The notes under the pieces are model-generated. The model was not told where the DNA came from and made no database searches. It saw only the letters and a program-made list of their open reading frames with translations. Position numbers and translations under genes: made by a program. This document shows positions 7,011 to 14,701 of a stretch of 52,746 nt of DNA, piece by piece. Location of the stretch: NCBI GenBank assembly GCA_017465025.1, contig JAFTXM010000034.1, positions 1-52,746 on the forward strand, written 5' to 3'. Numbering within the stretch: position 1 is the first letter of the stretch; each line of letters begins with the position of its first letter. This DNA comes from Oscillospiraceae bacterium (GTDB lineage Bacteria > Bacillota > Clostridia > Oscillospirales > Oscillospiraceae).

Positions 7011-7919
7011 TTGAGTACTAAAAAAATCTCCATCAGCCAGAAGTCCCGCCGACTGATGATCCGCGAGACCACCACTTCCTATCTTTTCCTGCTACCTTTC
7101 CTCGTCTTCTTCGTCATGTTCGTTGTGTACCCCATGTTCATGTGCGTGTACACTTCCTTCTTTGATGCCACCATGGGCCGCGAGGATATATTCATCGGGT
7201 TTGACAACTACAAGACCCTTTTCAATGACGAAGTTTTCTGGGTCGCTCTCAAAAACACCCTGATAATCGTCATCGTCTCCGTTCCTGTGACCTGCGCATT
7301 CTCCCTGTGGGTGGCTTCCGCCATCAGCAAAATGCACGTGGCCGCAACCTCCGCTTTCCGCTGCATCTTCTATCTGCCTGTGGTCACCGGCTCTGTGGCC
7401 GTCACCATGGTGTGGAAGTGGATGTACAATAACTACTACGGTATTTTCAACTACCTGGGCAACAAGACCGGCCTTCTCGAACAGAACATCAACTGGCTGG
7501 GCGATGAGAGGTATGCCCTTGGCTGCATCATCCTCATCCTTCTGACCACCTCCGTGGGTCAGCCCATCGTCCTTTACGTGTCCGCTCTGGACAATGTGGA
7601 CAAGTCCCTGGTTGAAGCTGCCGAGGTTGACGGCGCTACCGAACTGCAGGCCTTCTGGAAGATCAAGTGGCCCCAGATGATGCCCACCACCCTGTACATA
7701 CTGGTCATCACCACCATCAACTCCTTCCAGTGCTTCGCACTTATCCAGCTTTTGACCCTTGGCGGACCCAACAACTCCACCATGACCATAATGTATTACA
7801 TCTATTACAACGCCTTCAAGCTCTACAAGTACGGCTACGGCAACGCAATGGGCGTAATACTGGCTATCATCATCGCCATTTTGTCTGCTGTGCAGTTCAA
7901 GATGGGTCAGGAAAAGTAA
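7011..7919 (+). CDS. ABC sugar transporter permease (MalF/UgpA type)
   Basis: A 302-residue inner subunit of a CUT1 importer. It has six predicted membrane segments, beginning with YLFLLPFLVFFVMFVVYPMFM, and the EAA loop EAAEVDGATELQAFWKIKWPQMMP at roughly residues 203-226, which docks on the ATPase. I place the start at the TTG of 7011 because AGGAG lies 7 bases upstream. The frame extends further back to 6954, but that stretch would run through the second arm of the hairpin and has no ribosome binding site. It is followed 15 bases later by the second permease. No ATPase gene is present in this operon. Confidence 0.88.
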   Translation: MSTKKISISQKSRRLMIRETTTSYLFLLPFLVFFVMFVVYPMFMCVYTSFFDATMGREDIFIGFDNYKTLFNDEVFWVALKNTLIIVIVSVPVTCAFSLWVASAISKMHVAATSAFRCIFYLPVVTGSVAVTMVWKWMYNNYYGIFNYLGNKTGLLEQNINWLGDERYALGCIILILLTTSVGQPIVLYVSALDNVDKSLVEAAEVDGATELQAFWKIKWPQMMPTTLYILVITTINSFQCFALIQLLTLGGPNNSTMTIMYYIYYNAFKLYKYGYGNAMGVILAIIIAILSAVQFKMGQEK

Positions 7920-7934
7920 GGGAGGAGGAAAGCT

Positions 7935-8888
7935 ATGAATACAAACCGACTGGATGCCAATGCAAAGAAAAAGAGAGCATACTCCATCTTCTCCGCTGTT
8001 GTAGTCATCATTCTGGCTATACTTTTCACCTTCCCCCTGTACTGGATCATCACCGGCTCCTTCAAGACCGGCGCTGAGATAAACTCCACCGTTCCCGTGT
8101 GGTTCCCGTCCGAGTGGGATATGGGCAACTACCAGCGTCTCATGACCAAGCGCACTGCCCCCCTCTTTGACATGAACATCCCCCTCATTTCCGTTTCCGC
8201 TTTCGGATACACCCTTAATCTGGGCGGTATGACCATCACCGGCCCCACCGTTCCTGCCGCTATCCGCTGGCTTATAAACACCGTGTTCATGTCCGTAGGC
8301 TCCATGCTTATCACCTGCCTTACCGCCGCAATGGCCGGTTATGTGCTGGCAAAGAAGCGCTTCTTGGGCAAGACCATCATCTTCTCTCTGGTGGTCTGCG
8401 CCATGGCTCTGCCCAAGCAGGTCATCCTTATCCCCCTTCTGCGTGAAATGAGCGCTCTCAACCTTTACGACACTATCTGGGCCGTTATCTTCCCCATCGT
8501 GGGCTGGCCCTTCGGCGTATTCCTTCTCAAGCAGTTTGCAGAGGGTATCCCCACCGAAATGGTGGAGGCCTGCCGCATTGACGGCGCCGGCGAGTGGCGC
8601 ACCTTCACCGATGTCATGTTCCCCATGATAAAGCCCGGTGTGGGCGCCTGCGCTATCTTCACCTTCATCAACTCCTGGAATGACTACTTCATGCAGTTGA
8701 TCATGCTCACCTCCAACAAGAATCTGACCATATCCCTGGGTATCGCCACCATGCAGGGCGAAAGCTCCACCGACTACGGTCTTCTGATGGCAGGCGCAGC
8801 TCTGGCCTCCGTGCCTATCATCATCGTGTTCCTTATTTTCCAGAAGTACTTCACCAAGGGTATCACCATGGGCGCTGTCAAGGGCTGA
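7935..8888 (+). CDS. ABC sugar transporter permease (MalG/UgpE type)
   Basis: A 317-residue partner permease. The first membrane segment is at about 15-40 (YSIFSAVVVIILAILFTFPLYWIITGSFKT, with the FPLYW signature of MalG-like proteins). The EAA motif is EACRIDGAGEWRTFTDVMFPMIKP, and the C-terminus ends ...FQKYFTKGITMGAVKG, the usual ending of this subfamily. It is longer than the usual ~275 residues because of a ~40-residue periplasmic-side insertion (about 55-95: KRTAPLFDMNIPLISVSAFGYTLNLGG region). AGGAGGAAAGCT precedes the ATG. It pairs with the 7011 permease to form the channel for the 5497 binding protein. Confidence 0.88.
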   Translation: MNTNRLDANAKKKRAYSIFSAVVVIILAILFTFPLYWIITGSFKTGAEINSTVPVWFPSEWDMGNYQRLMTKRTAPLFDMNIPLISVSAFGYTLNLGGMTITGPTVPAAIRWLINTVFMSVGSMLITCLTAAMAGYVLAKKRFLGKTIIFSLVVCAMALPKQVILIPLLREMSALNLYDTIWAVIFPIVGWPFGVFLLKQFAEGIPTEMVEACRIDGAGEWRTFTDVMFPMIKPGVGACAIFTFINSWNDYFMQLIMLTSNKNLTISLGIATMQGESSTDYGLLMAGAALASVPIIIVFLIFQKYFTKGITMGAVKG

Positions 8889-8910
8889 TACCGCCGCGCA
8901 AGGAGTAAAT

Positions 8911-9819
8911 ATGACAGATTTCAGCAAATACAAAGGAATATTCCCCGCCTTCTACGCCTGCTATGACGAAAACGGCAAGGTTTCCCCCCAGCGCGTGCGC
9001 GAGTTTACCGAGTATCTCATCGAGAAAAAGGTCAACGGCGTGTACGTGGGCGGTTCCTCCGGCGAGTGCATTTACCAGAGCGTTGAAGAGCGCAAGCTCA
9101 CCCTTGAGCACCTGATGGATCAGGCAAAGGGCCGCCTTGTTGTCATTGCCCACGTGGCCTGCAACAATACGGCTGACAGTATGGAACTGGCCCGCCACGC
9201 CGAGTCTCTGGGTGTGGACGCTATTGCAGCCATTCCCCCCATCTACTTCCATCTGCCTGACAGAGCTATCGCCAAGTACTGGAACGATATCTCCTCCGCT
9301 GCTCCCAATACCGACTTCATCATCTACAACATCCCCCAGCTGGCGGGCGTCAGCCTCTCCAGCGGACTTCTGCGCACCATGCTGGAAAACCCCAGAGTCA
9401 TCGGTGTCAAGAACTCCTCCATGCCCATTCAGGATATCGAGATGTGGCGCGATGAGGGTGCAATAGTCTTCAACGGTCCCGATGAGCAGCTGCTCTCCGG
9501 TCTGGTTGCAGGCGCTATCGGCGGCATCGGCGGCACTTACGCCGGTATGCCCGAGCTGTATGAGAAGATTTTCAAGCTGGTGGAGCAGGGCGATATCGCA
9601 TCCGCCCGCCTCATTCAGGACGAGTGCTGCCACATGATCTACCGTATGTGCTCCGGCAAGGGCAATATGTACGCCATGATCAAGGAGATCATAAAGCTCC
9701 GCGGCGGCCCCGACATCGGCAGCGTGAGAGCTCCTCTCCTGCCTCTGGACGCAGACGACCTGCACATTGCCAGAGCCTGCGCCGCTGATCTGGATGTACT
9801 TATCAAAAAGTACGCCTGA
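8911..9819 (+). CDS. nanA: N-acetylneuraminate lyase
   Basis: A 302-residue class I aldolase of the DHDPS/NAL superfamily, which splits N-acetylneuraminate into N-acetylmannosamine and pyruvate in the cytoplasm. The Schiff-base lysine is Lys167 in VIGVKNSS, the catalytic Tyr139 lies in FIIYNIPQ, and the carboxylate-binding loop is VGGSSGE (46-52). NAL proteins carry GG[ST]xGE there where DHDPS carries GTTGE; together with the sialic-acid neighbours this favours NAL over dihydrodipicolinate synthase. The start has AAGGAG 7 bases upstream and follows the second permease by 22 bases. A strong hairpin terminator ends the unit. Relatives acting on other keto-acid sugars remain possible. Confidence 0.87.
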   Translation: MTDFSKYKGIFPAFYACYDENGKVSPQRVREFTEYLIEKKVNGVYVGGSSGECIYQSVEERKLTLEHLMDQAKGRLVVIAHVACNNTADSMELARHAESLGVDAIAAIPPIYFHLPDRAIAKYWNDISSAAPNTDFIIYNIPQLAGVSLSSGLLRTMLENPRVIGVKNSSMPIQDIEMWRDEGAIVFNGPDEQLLSGLVAGAIGGIGGTYAGMPELYEKIFKLVEQGDIASARLIQDECCHMIYRMCSGKGNMYAMIKEIIKLRGGPDIGSVRAPLLPLDADDLHIARACAADLDVLIKKYA

Positions 9820-9840
9820 GAGACAAATTTATACAATTTC

Positions 9841-9877
9841 CAATAAGCAGTGTGAAAGCACTGCTTATTGCTTTTTT
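9841..9877 (+). terminator. Rho-independent terminator after nanA
   Basis: The arms CAATAAGCAGTG (9841-9852) and CACTGCTTATTG (9859-9870) pair over 12 bases around a 6-base loop, followed by C and T6. It ends the importer-nanA transcript. Confidence 0.88.
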
Positions 9878-9928
9878 CTGCCTGTACCTATATAATCGGG
9901 AGAGAACGTGAAAAGGAGGCGCATCCCC

Positions 9929-10885
9929 TTGAAAAATATACTCTGCGTGCTGCCTGTGGAGCAGCGCCATAAGGACAAGCTTGAAAAAGCCGCAGCAGGC
10001 TGCCCCATTATCTACTCCAGCCCCGACAAGGTCACAGACGAACAGATCGCAGCAGCCAATGTCATCCTCGGCTGTGTGGATGCAAAGCGTGTAAAAGCAT
10101 CGGAAAATCTTGAGCTTTTCCAGCTCAATACCGCCGGCACAGACCCCTACATCGTCCCCGGTATTCTCCATGAGAAGACTGTGCTCTGCAACGCCACCGG
10201 CGCATACAGCAAGGCCGTGGCGGAGCATGCGCTGGCAAGCCTTTTCATGCTCCAGAAAAAGCTGCACCGCTACAGAGACGCACAGCGCGAGAATAAGTGG
10301 ACGGACTTTGGCACTGTCAGCTCCATCACCGACTACACCGTGCTGGTCGTGGGTCTTGGCGATATCGGCTGCCACTTTGCAAGGCTTGTGAAGGCGCTGG
10401 GCGCTTATGTTATAGGCGTAAAGCGCAGACCCTCCGCAAAGCCCGACTGCGTGGACGAGCTTTACACTCAGGAAGAACTTGAAAAGCTTCTGCCCAGAGC
10501 AGATGTGGTGTTCAACATCCTCCCCGGCACCGGCGGCACGCACCATCTCTATACTGAGGAATATTTCCGCCTGATGAAGGATACCGCCATGTTCATCAAC
10601 TGCGGGCGCGGCGGCGCTGTGGCAAGCGAAGTGCTGTACAAGGCCGTCAGCGAGAAGATGATAGCTTCCGCCGCTGTGGACGTGACCGAGATCGAGCCTC
10701 TGCCTGCCGACAGCCCCCTCTGGCAGCTGGATGACCTTGTTATCACCCCCCACGTCTCCGGTTACTACCATCTGCCCCATACCTTTGAGTGTATTGTGGA
10801 GATCGCCGCAGAGAACCTTGCCCATTACTTTGCCGGGAAAGAACCCCGCAACGTGGTGGACTTTACCACAGGCTATAAAAAGTAA
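9929..10885 (+). CDS. D-isomer-specific 2-hydroxyacid dehydrogenase
   Basis: A 318-residue NAD(P)-dependent D-2-hydroxyacid dehydrogenase that reduces a 2-keto acid or oxidises the matching hydroxy acid. The Rossmann motif is VVGLGDIGCHFA at about residues 143-154. The catalytic Arg lies in FINCGRGGAV, the Glu in VDVTEIEPLP and the His in ITPHVSGYYH. The TTG at 9929 is taken as start because AAAGGAGG lies 9 bases upstream; a GTG at 9908 in the same frame has no such site. It stands directly after the nanA terminator on the same strand. Pyruvate released by NanA, or a keto-sugar acid, could be the substrate, but the substrate cannot be assigned from sequence. Confidence 0.85.
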   Translation: MKNILCVLPVEQRHKDKLEKAAAGCPIIYSSPDKVTDEQIAAANVILGCVDAKRVKASENLELFQLNTAGTDPYIVPGILHEKTVLCNATGAYSKAVAEHALASLFMLQKKLHRYRDAQRENKWTDFGTVSSITDYTVLVVGLGDIGCHFARLVKALGAYVIGVKRRPSAKPDCVDELYTQEELEKLLPRADVVFNILPGTGGTHHLYTEEYFRLMKDTAMFINCGRGGAVASEVLYKAVSEKMIASAAVDVTEIEPLPADSPLWQLDDLVITPHVSGYYHLPHTFECIVEIAAENLAHYFAGKEPRNVVDFTTGYKK

Positions 10886-10896
10886 GATACAAAAAA

Positions 10897-10924
10897 CTGC
10901 CAGTCTTTCGGCTGGCAGCTTTTA
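10897..10924 (+). terminator. Terminator after the hydroxyacid dehydrogenase
   Basis: CTGCCAG (10897-10903), an 8-base loop, CTGGCAG (10912-10918), then CTTTT. The A-tract on the left side may also support the opposite strand. Confidence 0.75.
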
Positions 10925-10938
10925 ATAATTAAATCATG

Positions 10939-10974
10939 AAGGGCTTGTTGCAAAAAATGAAGCAACAAGCCCTT
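10939..10974 (-). terminator. Hairpin terminator at the end of the polysaccharide operon
   Basis: The arms AAGGGCTTGTTGC (10939-10951) and GCAACAAGCCCTT (10962-10974) pair perfectly over 13 bases around a 10-base loop, 4 bases past the DegT aminotransferase stop. The T-run on the minus side is poor, so termination may be incomplete. Confidence 0.65.
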
Positions 10975-10977
10975 TGA

Positions 10978-12078
10978 TTATGCAAGTATAATGCGGCAGA
11001 TCTCGTCCACCTCTTCCATGCTGAGTCCTGCGTACATGGGCAGGGTCAGCACGTTTTCGGAAAGGCGCTTTGCCACGGGGGTGGCCTCCGGGTCAAAGCC
11101 CTCAAGCCCCTTGTAGCAGTCAAAGGAGTTGGTGATGGGGTAGAAATACTTGCGGGCGATGATGTTTTCCGCTGCAAGCTTTTCAAAGACCTGATCGCGG
11201 CTGTATTTGTAGCCGTCAAATATCACGGGGTAGTAGGCATAGTTGGGGCTGACGCCCTTCTGGGGCTGACGCAGCCTGAGTCCCGCTACACCGGAAAGAT
11301 GCTCATCATAGCGGTCGGAGGCTATTTTGCGCTTTGCTATTTCCTCGTCCAGATGGCGAAGATTGCAAAGGCCCATAGCGGCGCAAAACTCGTTCATCTT
11401 GGCGTTGCCGCCCACGTACTGCACGCTCTCCGGCCCGTGGATACCAAAGTTCTTGATATCATTGAGCAAAGTCACAAGCTCATCCCGGGCGTAGCAAAGC
11501 GCGCCGCCCTCAATGGTGTTGAAGACCTTGGTGGCGTGGAAGGAGAACATGGACACATCCCCAAAGCAGCCTGCGTCCACTCCGTCCTTCTTCACACCGA
11601 AGGCGTGGGCCGCGTCGTAAAGTACGTAAAGCCCATGCTTTTTGGCAATGGCGGAAATGGCATCGGTATCGCAAAGGCTGCCGTATACATGGACGGGCAT
11701 GATGGCCACGGTCTTATCGGTGATGAGAGACTCTATCTTTGTCACGTCCATGGTATAGTCGTCCTCATTCACATCGCAGAACACCGGGGTGCAGCCGCAG
11801 CGGACGATGGCGTGGGTGGTGGAGGCAAAGGTGTAGGGGGTGGTGATTATCTCACCCTTCAGCCCCAGAGCCTCTATCATGTTTTCAAGAGCCAGATGGC
11901 CGTTGGTGTAGAGCGTCACATGGGGCACATCCATGCGCTCCTCCAGAGCCTTCTGGAGAGCCTTATGCTTTTCGCCCATGTTGGTGAGCCAATGGCTTTC
12001 CCAGATGGGGGCTATCTCCCGGCAGAATTCTTCAAATTCCGGCAGGGAGGAACAGGTCACATTGATAAGTTTTTCCAT
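10978..12078 (-). CDS. DegT/DnrJ/EryC1/StrS-family sugar aminotransferase
   Basis: A 366-residue PLP-dependent aminotransferase that converts a nucleotide-linked keto-sugar to an amino-sugar. The PLP lysine is Lys184 in SFHATKVFNTIEGG, the conserved Asp155 lies in LYDAAHAFG, and PVHVYGSLCD (128-137) is the usual core strand. The start is ATG with AAAGGG upstream. The next gene upstream is the flippase, 18 bases away, followed by a glycosyltransferase, so it belongs to a short surface-polysaccharide operon. VioA/FdtB-type 4-amino or 3-amino sugar synthesis is the nearest family theme. No nucleotide-sugar dehydratase is present to supply the keto-sugar, so that enzyme must be encoded elsewhere. 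Confidence 0.88.
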   Translation of the reverse strand: MEKLINVTCSSLPEFEEFCREIAPIWESHWLTNMGEKHKALQKALEERMDVPHVTLYTNGHLALENMIEALGLKGEIITTPYTFASTTHAIVRCGCTPVFCDVNEDDYTMDVTKIESLITDKTVAIMPVHVYGSLCDTDAISAIAKKHGLYVLYDAAHAFGVKKDGVDAGCFGDVSMFSFHATKVFNTIEGGALCYARDELVTLLNDIKNFGIHGPESVQYVGGNAKMNEFCAAMGLCNLRHLDEEIAKRKIASDRYDEHLSGVAGLRLRQPQKGVSPNYAYYPVIFDGYKYSRDQVFEKLAAENIIARKYFYPITNSFDCYKGLEGFDPEATPVAKRLSENVLTLPMYAGLSMEEVDEICRIILA

Positions 12079-12096
12079 AATTTTACCCTTTATATA

Positions 12097-13539
12097 TTAC
12101 TTTGCTCTGTGCAAAAGCTTTTTTGCAGTCGAGAGAAGATAGCCGAAGCTGTCCAGCCTGAAGATGAGAGAGCCCAATACATAAACGCCCACACCGCAGA
12201 TTACCTGCAAGGGCAGTACTATCCAGTCGCTCCAGCCCAGCCACTGTATGGGGTAGACGCAAAGGCCCATAAGGCAGGAGAGCAGGATGCTGGGCAGCAT
12301 ATCCCGAAGCTGCTGTATATAGGGATAATCCAGAAGCTTTCTGTTGGGCCAGGCGTTTATAAGCTGGGAGACCACACTGACAAAAAGGAGGCTCAGCGCC
12401 ATTGCGTACACGCCGTGGCGGACGCTCAGCGCCAGCACTATAACGCCGATGACCTTCTTTATTATCTCAAGGGTCAGAAAGAGGTCACTTCTGCCCATGG
12501 CCTTGATGGCGTTGAGGTTTGCCGTGTGCAGGGGGTAGAAGGCGTAGCTGAAGCAGAAAATGCGCAGATATGGCACGCAGGGCAGCCATTTATCCGTCAA
12601 AAGCAGCCGCACCACAGGCTCGGCACAGACCGCAAGGCCCATCATAAGGGGCATCATTATATAGCTGCTTATCCTGATGGCCCGGCGGGTCATCTCCCGC
12701 ACACGCTCCCTGTTGTCCTGCTGGTCGGAGAGGACGGGGAGGAGCACGCTGTCTATGGAGGAGTTTATATTCTCCACAAGCAGCAGCGGCAGGGAGTTGC
12801 CCCGGTTATAGTAGGCAAGGTCGGCATCGGTATAGAATACGGCGATGAGAATTTCCCGAAGGCGCATGTACACCGTTTCCAGAAGGCCGGACACCAGAAG
12901 CTTCCAGCCGTAGGACAAAAGTGCGCCAAGGCGCTTTATGGAGAACATCATTTTAGGCCGCCACTTCACGGTAAGCCAGAGTATGGCGGTGTTCACCGTC
13001 ACGTTTGTAAGCTGCTGGGCTACCAGCGCCCAGACCCCGTAGCCCATGTAGGCCATGGCAATGCCCAAAACTGCGGAGAAAAGCGTGCCGCCCAGAGTGG
13101 CGAAGAAAAAACGCTTGAATTGCAGGGTCTTGGACACGTAAGCCTGCTGCACGTTTCGCACACCGGAGACGATGATGGTAAGCCCCAGCACCCGGATGAT
13201 GGCGGTGAGGGCCTCGTCCTTATAAAAGCGGGACAGCAGCGGGGCGGTGAGGTACAGTATCACATATATGGCAAGGCAGAAAACAAGGTTGAAATAGAAA
13301 ACCGAAGAAAAGTCCAGATCGTCCGGGTCTTTTTTCTGGATGAGGGAATTGGCCATTCCGCTGTCCACAAAGACCATGAGGATGCTGGTGATAATTGTGA
13401 CCTTGGCCACAGTGCCAAAAATCTCCGGCGCAAGAAGCCTTGCCAGCACGATCTGCACCACCACGGCCACAAGCTGTGAACCGCAGCGCTCAAGAAAGCG
13501 CCATATCAGATTTGAAACAACACTTTGCCTTTTTTCCAT
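12097..13539 (-). CDS. Wzx/TuaB-like polysaccharide flippase (MOP superfamily)
   Basis: A 480-residue polytopic membrane protein with about 12-14 hydrophobic segments. It opens with the family's start pattern SNLIWRFLERCGSQLVAVVVQIVLARLLAPEIFGTVA (residues 9-45) and continues with FVDSGMANSLIQKKD (57-71), which resembles WzxC/TuaB-type lipopolysaccharide and teichuronic-acid exporters. It should flip a lipid-linked oligosaccharide repeat unit across the cytoplasmic membrane. CGGGAG precedes the ATG by 5 bases. It lies between the DegT aminotransferase and the glycosyltransferase in one leftward unit. The linked sugar is unknown. Confidence 0.87.
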   Translation of the reverse strand: MEKRQSVVSNLIWRFLERCGSQLVAVVVQIVLARLLAPEIFGTVAKVTIITSILMVFVDSGMANSLIQKKDPDDLDFSSVFYFNLVFCLAIYVILYLTAPLLSRFYKDEALTAIIRVLGLTIIVSGVRNVQQAYVSKTLQFKRFFFATLGGTLFSAVLGIAMAYMGYGVWALVAQQLTNVTVNTAILWLTVKWRPKMMFSIKRLGALLSYGWKLLVSGLLETVYMRLREILIAVFYTDADLAYYNRGNSLPLLLVENINSSIDSVLLPVLSDQQDNRERVREMTRRAIRISSYIMMPLMMGLAVCAEPVVRLLLTDKWLPCVPYLRIFCFSYAFYPLHTANLNAIKAMGRSDLFLTLEIIKKVIGVIVLALSVRHGVYAMALSLLFVSVVSQLINAWPNRKLLDYPYIQQLRDMLPSILLSCLMGLCVYPIQWLGWSDWIVLPLQVICGVGVYVLGSLIFRLDSFGYLLSTAKKLLHRAK

Positions 13540-13557
13540 GAAATCTCCCGTAAAGGC

Positions 13558-14544
13558 TCAGTCCCCGTAGCCCTGCTTTTTCCGGTAGTAACGGTGCAGA
13601 GGGGGGCAGAGGATTTTAATGAGGGTCTTTATCTTATAAGAGAGGGGCTTTTTTGCGAAAATATCCCGGTAGGGTGGCTTGATAAGCTCATTTACCCGAC
13701 CGCTTATATCAAAAAGCTCATAGCGGCGCTCCGACATGACGGATTGGGTAAGCTCTTTCTGCTCCTCGTCCAGATGTGGCAGCAGCTTTTCCATCATGGC
13801 AAGCTCGCCCACAATAAACTCCTTGAGCTTTGCATAGTGCTTATCCAGCTTTGCGCTCCAAGCGGCGGGGTTGGAGCTTATCCTGTATACGGACATGGTT
13901 TTGTCAATAAAACGGATGCGCCCTTCAAGGGCAAGGCGCAAGGCTATGGCATAGTCCAGAAAGCCGTGGTCGGAGGCGGCCTGATAGTAGTCGGGCGGGT
14001 CGAGCACATACTCGCGCCGGGCCAGGATGGAGCTTGTGTGGAAGGACTTGGACATACCCTGAATGACCGTATCAAAGCCGATGTCCCTGTCGCCCATGCC
14101 CTCCGGGATGAGGGGCGCGTCCGGGAGGCTTCCGTCACAGTAGGTGAGGCGCGTATTGTGTACGCAGGCGGAGTAGTCCGGGTTTTCGTCCAGCCAGTCT
14201 ATCTGCTGCTGAAGCTTTGTATCGTCACACCAGCAGTCGTCCGCTTCGCAGAAGGCCACATAGGGGGAGTCGGTGCGGCAGTAGAAGGCCTCCTGATAGA
14301 GAGCGGCCAAGCCCTTGGAAAAGAGGTTTTTTTCCTGAAATATGGGCTTTATTATATCCGGGTATTTTTCGGCATAGCTGCGGATCATTGCGGCTGTGCC
14401 ATCGGTGGAGCAGTCATCGTTTACAAAAACCTGAAAGGGGAAATCCGTCTTCTGACGGACAAAGCTTTCCAGAGCTTCGGCAACGTACGGCTCATGATTA
14501 TAGGCGGTGCAGAACACCGTTAGTTTGTATCTGCTTTCTCCCAT
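13558..14544 (-). CDS. Family 2 glycosyltransferase
   Basis: A 328-residue GT-A fold glycosyltransferase. The N-terminus LTVFCTAYNHEPYVAEALESFVRQKTDFPFQVFVNDDCSTDGT is the classical GT2 nucleotide-sugar site, and FCEADDCWCDD near residues 95-105 supplies the DxD-type metal ligands. The C-terminal third is basic (PPLHRYYRKKQGYGD), fitting membrane contact. The start is placed at 14544: AGGAGA lies 5 bases upstream of this ATG, and the ATG five codons earlier has no ribosome binding site. It is the first gene of the leftward polysaccharide operon and has its own sigma-A-type promoter. Confidence 0.88.
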   Translation of the reverse strand: MGESRYKLTVFCTAYNHEPYVAEALESFVRQKTDFPFQVFVNDDCSTDGTAAMIRSYAEKYPDIIKPIFQEKNLFSKGLAALYQEAFYCRTDSPYVAFCEADDCWCDDTKLQQQIDWLDENPDYSACVHNTRLTYCDGSLPDAPLIPEGMGDRDIGFDTVIQGMSKSFHTSSILARREYVLDPPDYYQAASDHGFLDYAIALRLALEGRIRFIDKTMSVYRISSNPAAWSAKLDKHYAKLKEFIVGELAMMEKLLPHLDEEQKELTQSVMSERRYELFDISGRVNELIKPPYRDIFAKKPLSYKIKTLIKILCPPLHRYYRKKQGYGD

Positions 14545-14572
14545 AAGTCTCTCCTGCATAATTTATCACTGT

Positions 14573-14601
14573 ATTATACTCTGAAAGCCAACTTATTTCA
14601 A
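14573..14601 (-). promoter_or_regulatory. Promoter of the polysaccharide operon
   Basis: Minus strand: -35 TTGAAA (14596-14601), 17-base spacer, -10 TATAAT (14573-14578). It is close to consensus and lies 29 bases upstream of the glycosyltransferase start. Confidence 0.75.
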
Positions 14602-14647
14602 TATAAATCGGATTGGAGTAAAAACAGTATGTAGCAGGGAAAATATG

Positions 14648-14656
14648 TGCTATAAT
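14648..14656 (+). promoter_or_regulatory. Extended -10 promoter of the ABC importer operon
   Basis: TGC-TATAAT (14648-14656) is an extended -10 element; no good -35 hexamer is found at the proper distance (TATGTA at 14628-14633 is the best). It lies 45 bases upstream of the ATPase start at 14702, so the in-frame ATG at 14645 would precede the promoter's own transcription start. Confidence 0.6.
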
Positions 14657-14701
14657 AAAAGGCACAGACACCAACTATTTTCTTTAAAGGACGATGCTGC
14701 C

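Noticed and set aside
7092-8933. 613-codon antisense frame opposite the permeases
   Set aside because: Composition shadow (Asp, Gly, His-rich) of two hydrophobic proteins read on the other strand; no start signal.
8911-9819. Dihydrodipicolinate synthase (dapA) as the identity of the lyase
   Set aside because: The loop reads GGSSGE where DapA has GTTGE, and all neighbours belong to sialic-acid use, while the aspartate-family genes lie 11 kb away.
9908-9928. GTG start for the hydroxyacid dehydrogenase
   Set aside because: The ribosome binding site AAAGGAGG lies inside this stretch, so it must be leader for the TTG at 9929.
11299-13479. 726-codon + strand frame opposite the DegT and flippase genes
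   Set aside because: It spans two recognised genes antisense, with no recognisable domain.
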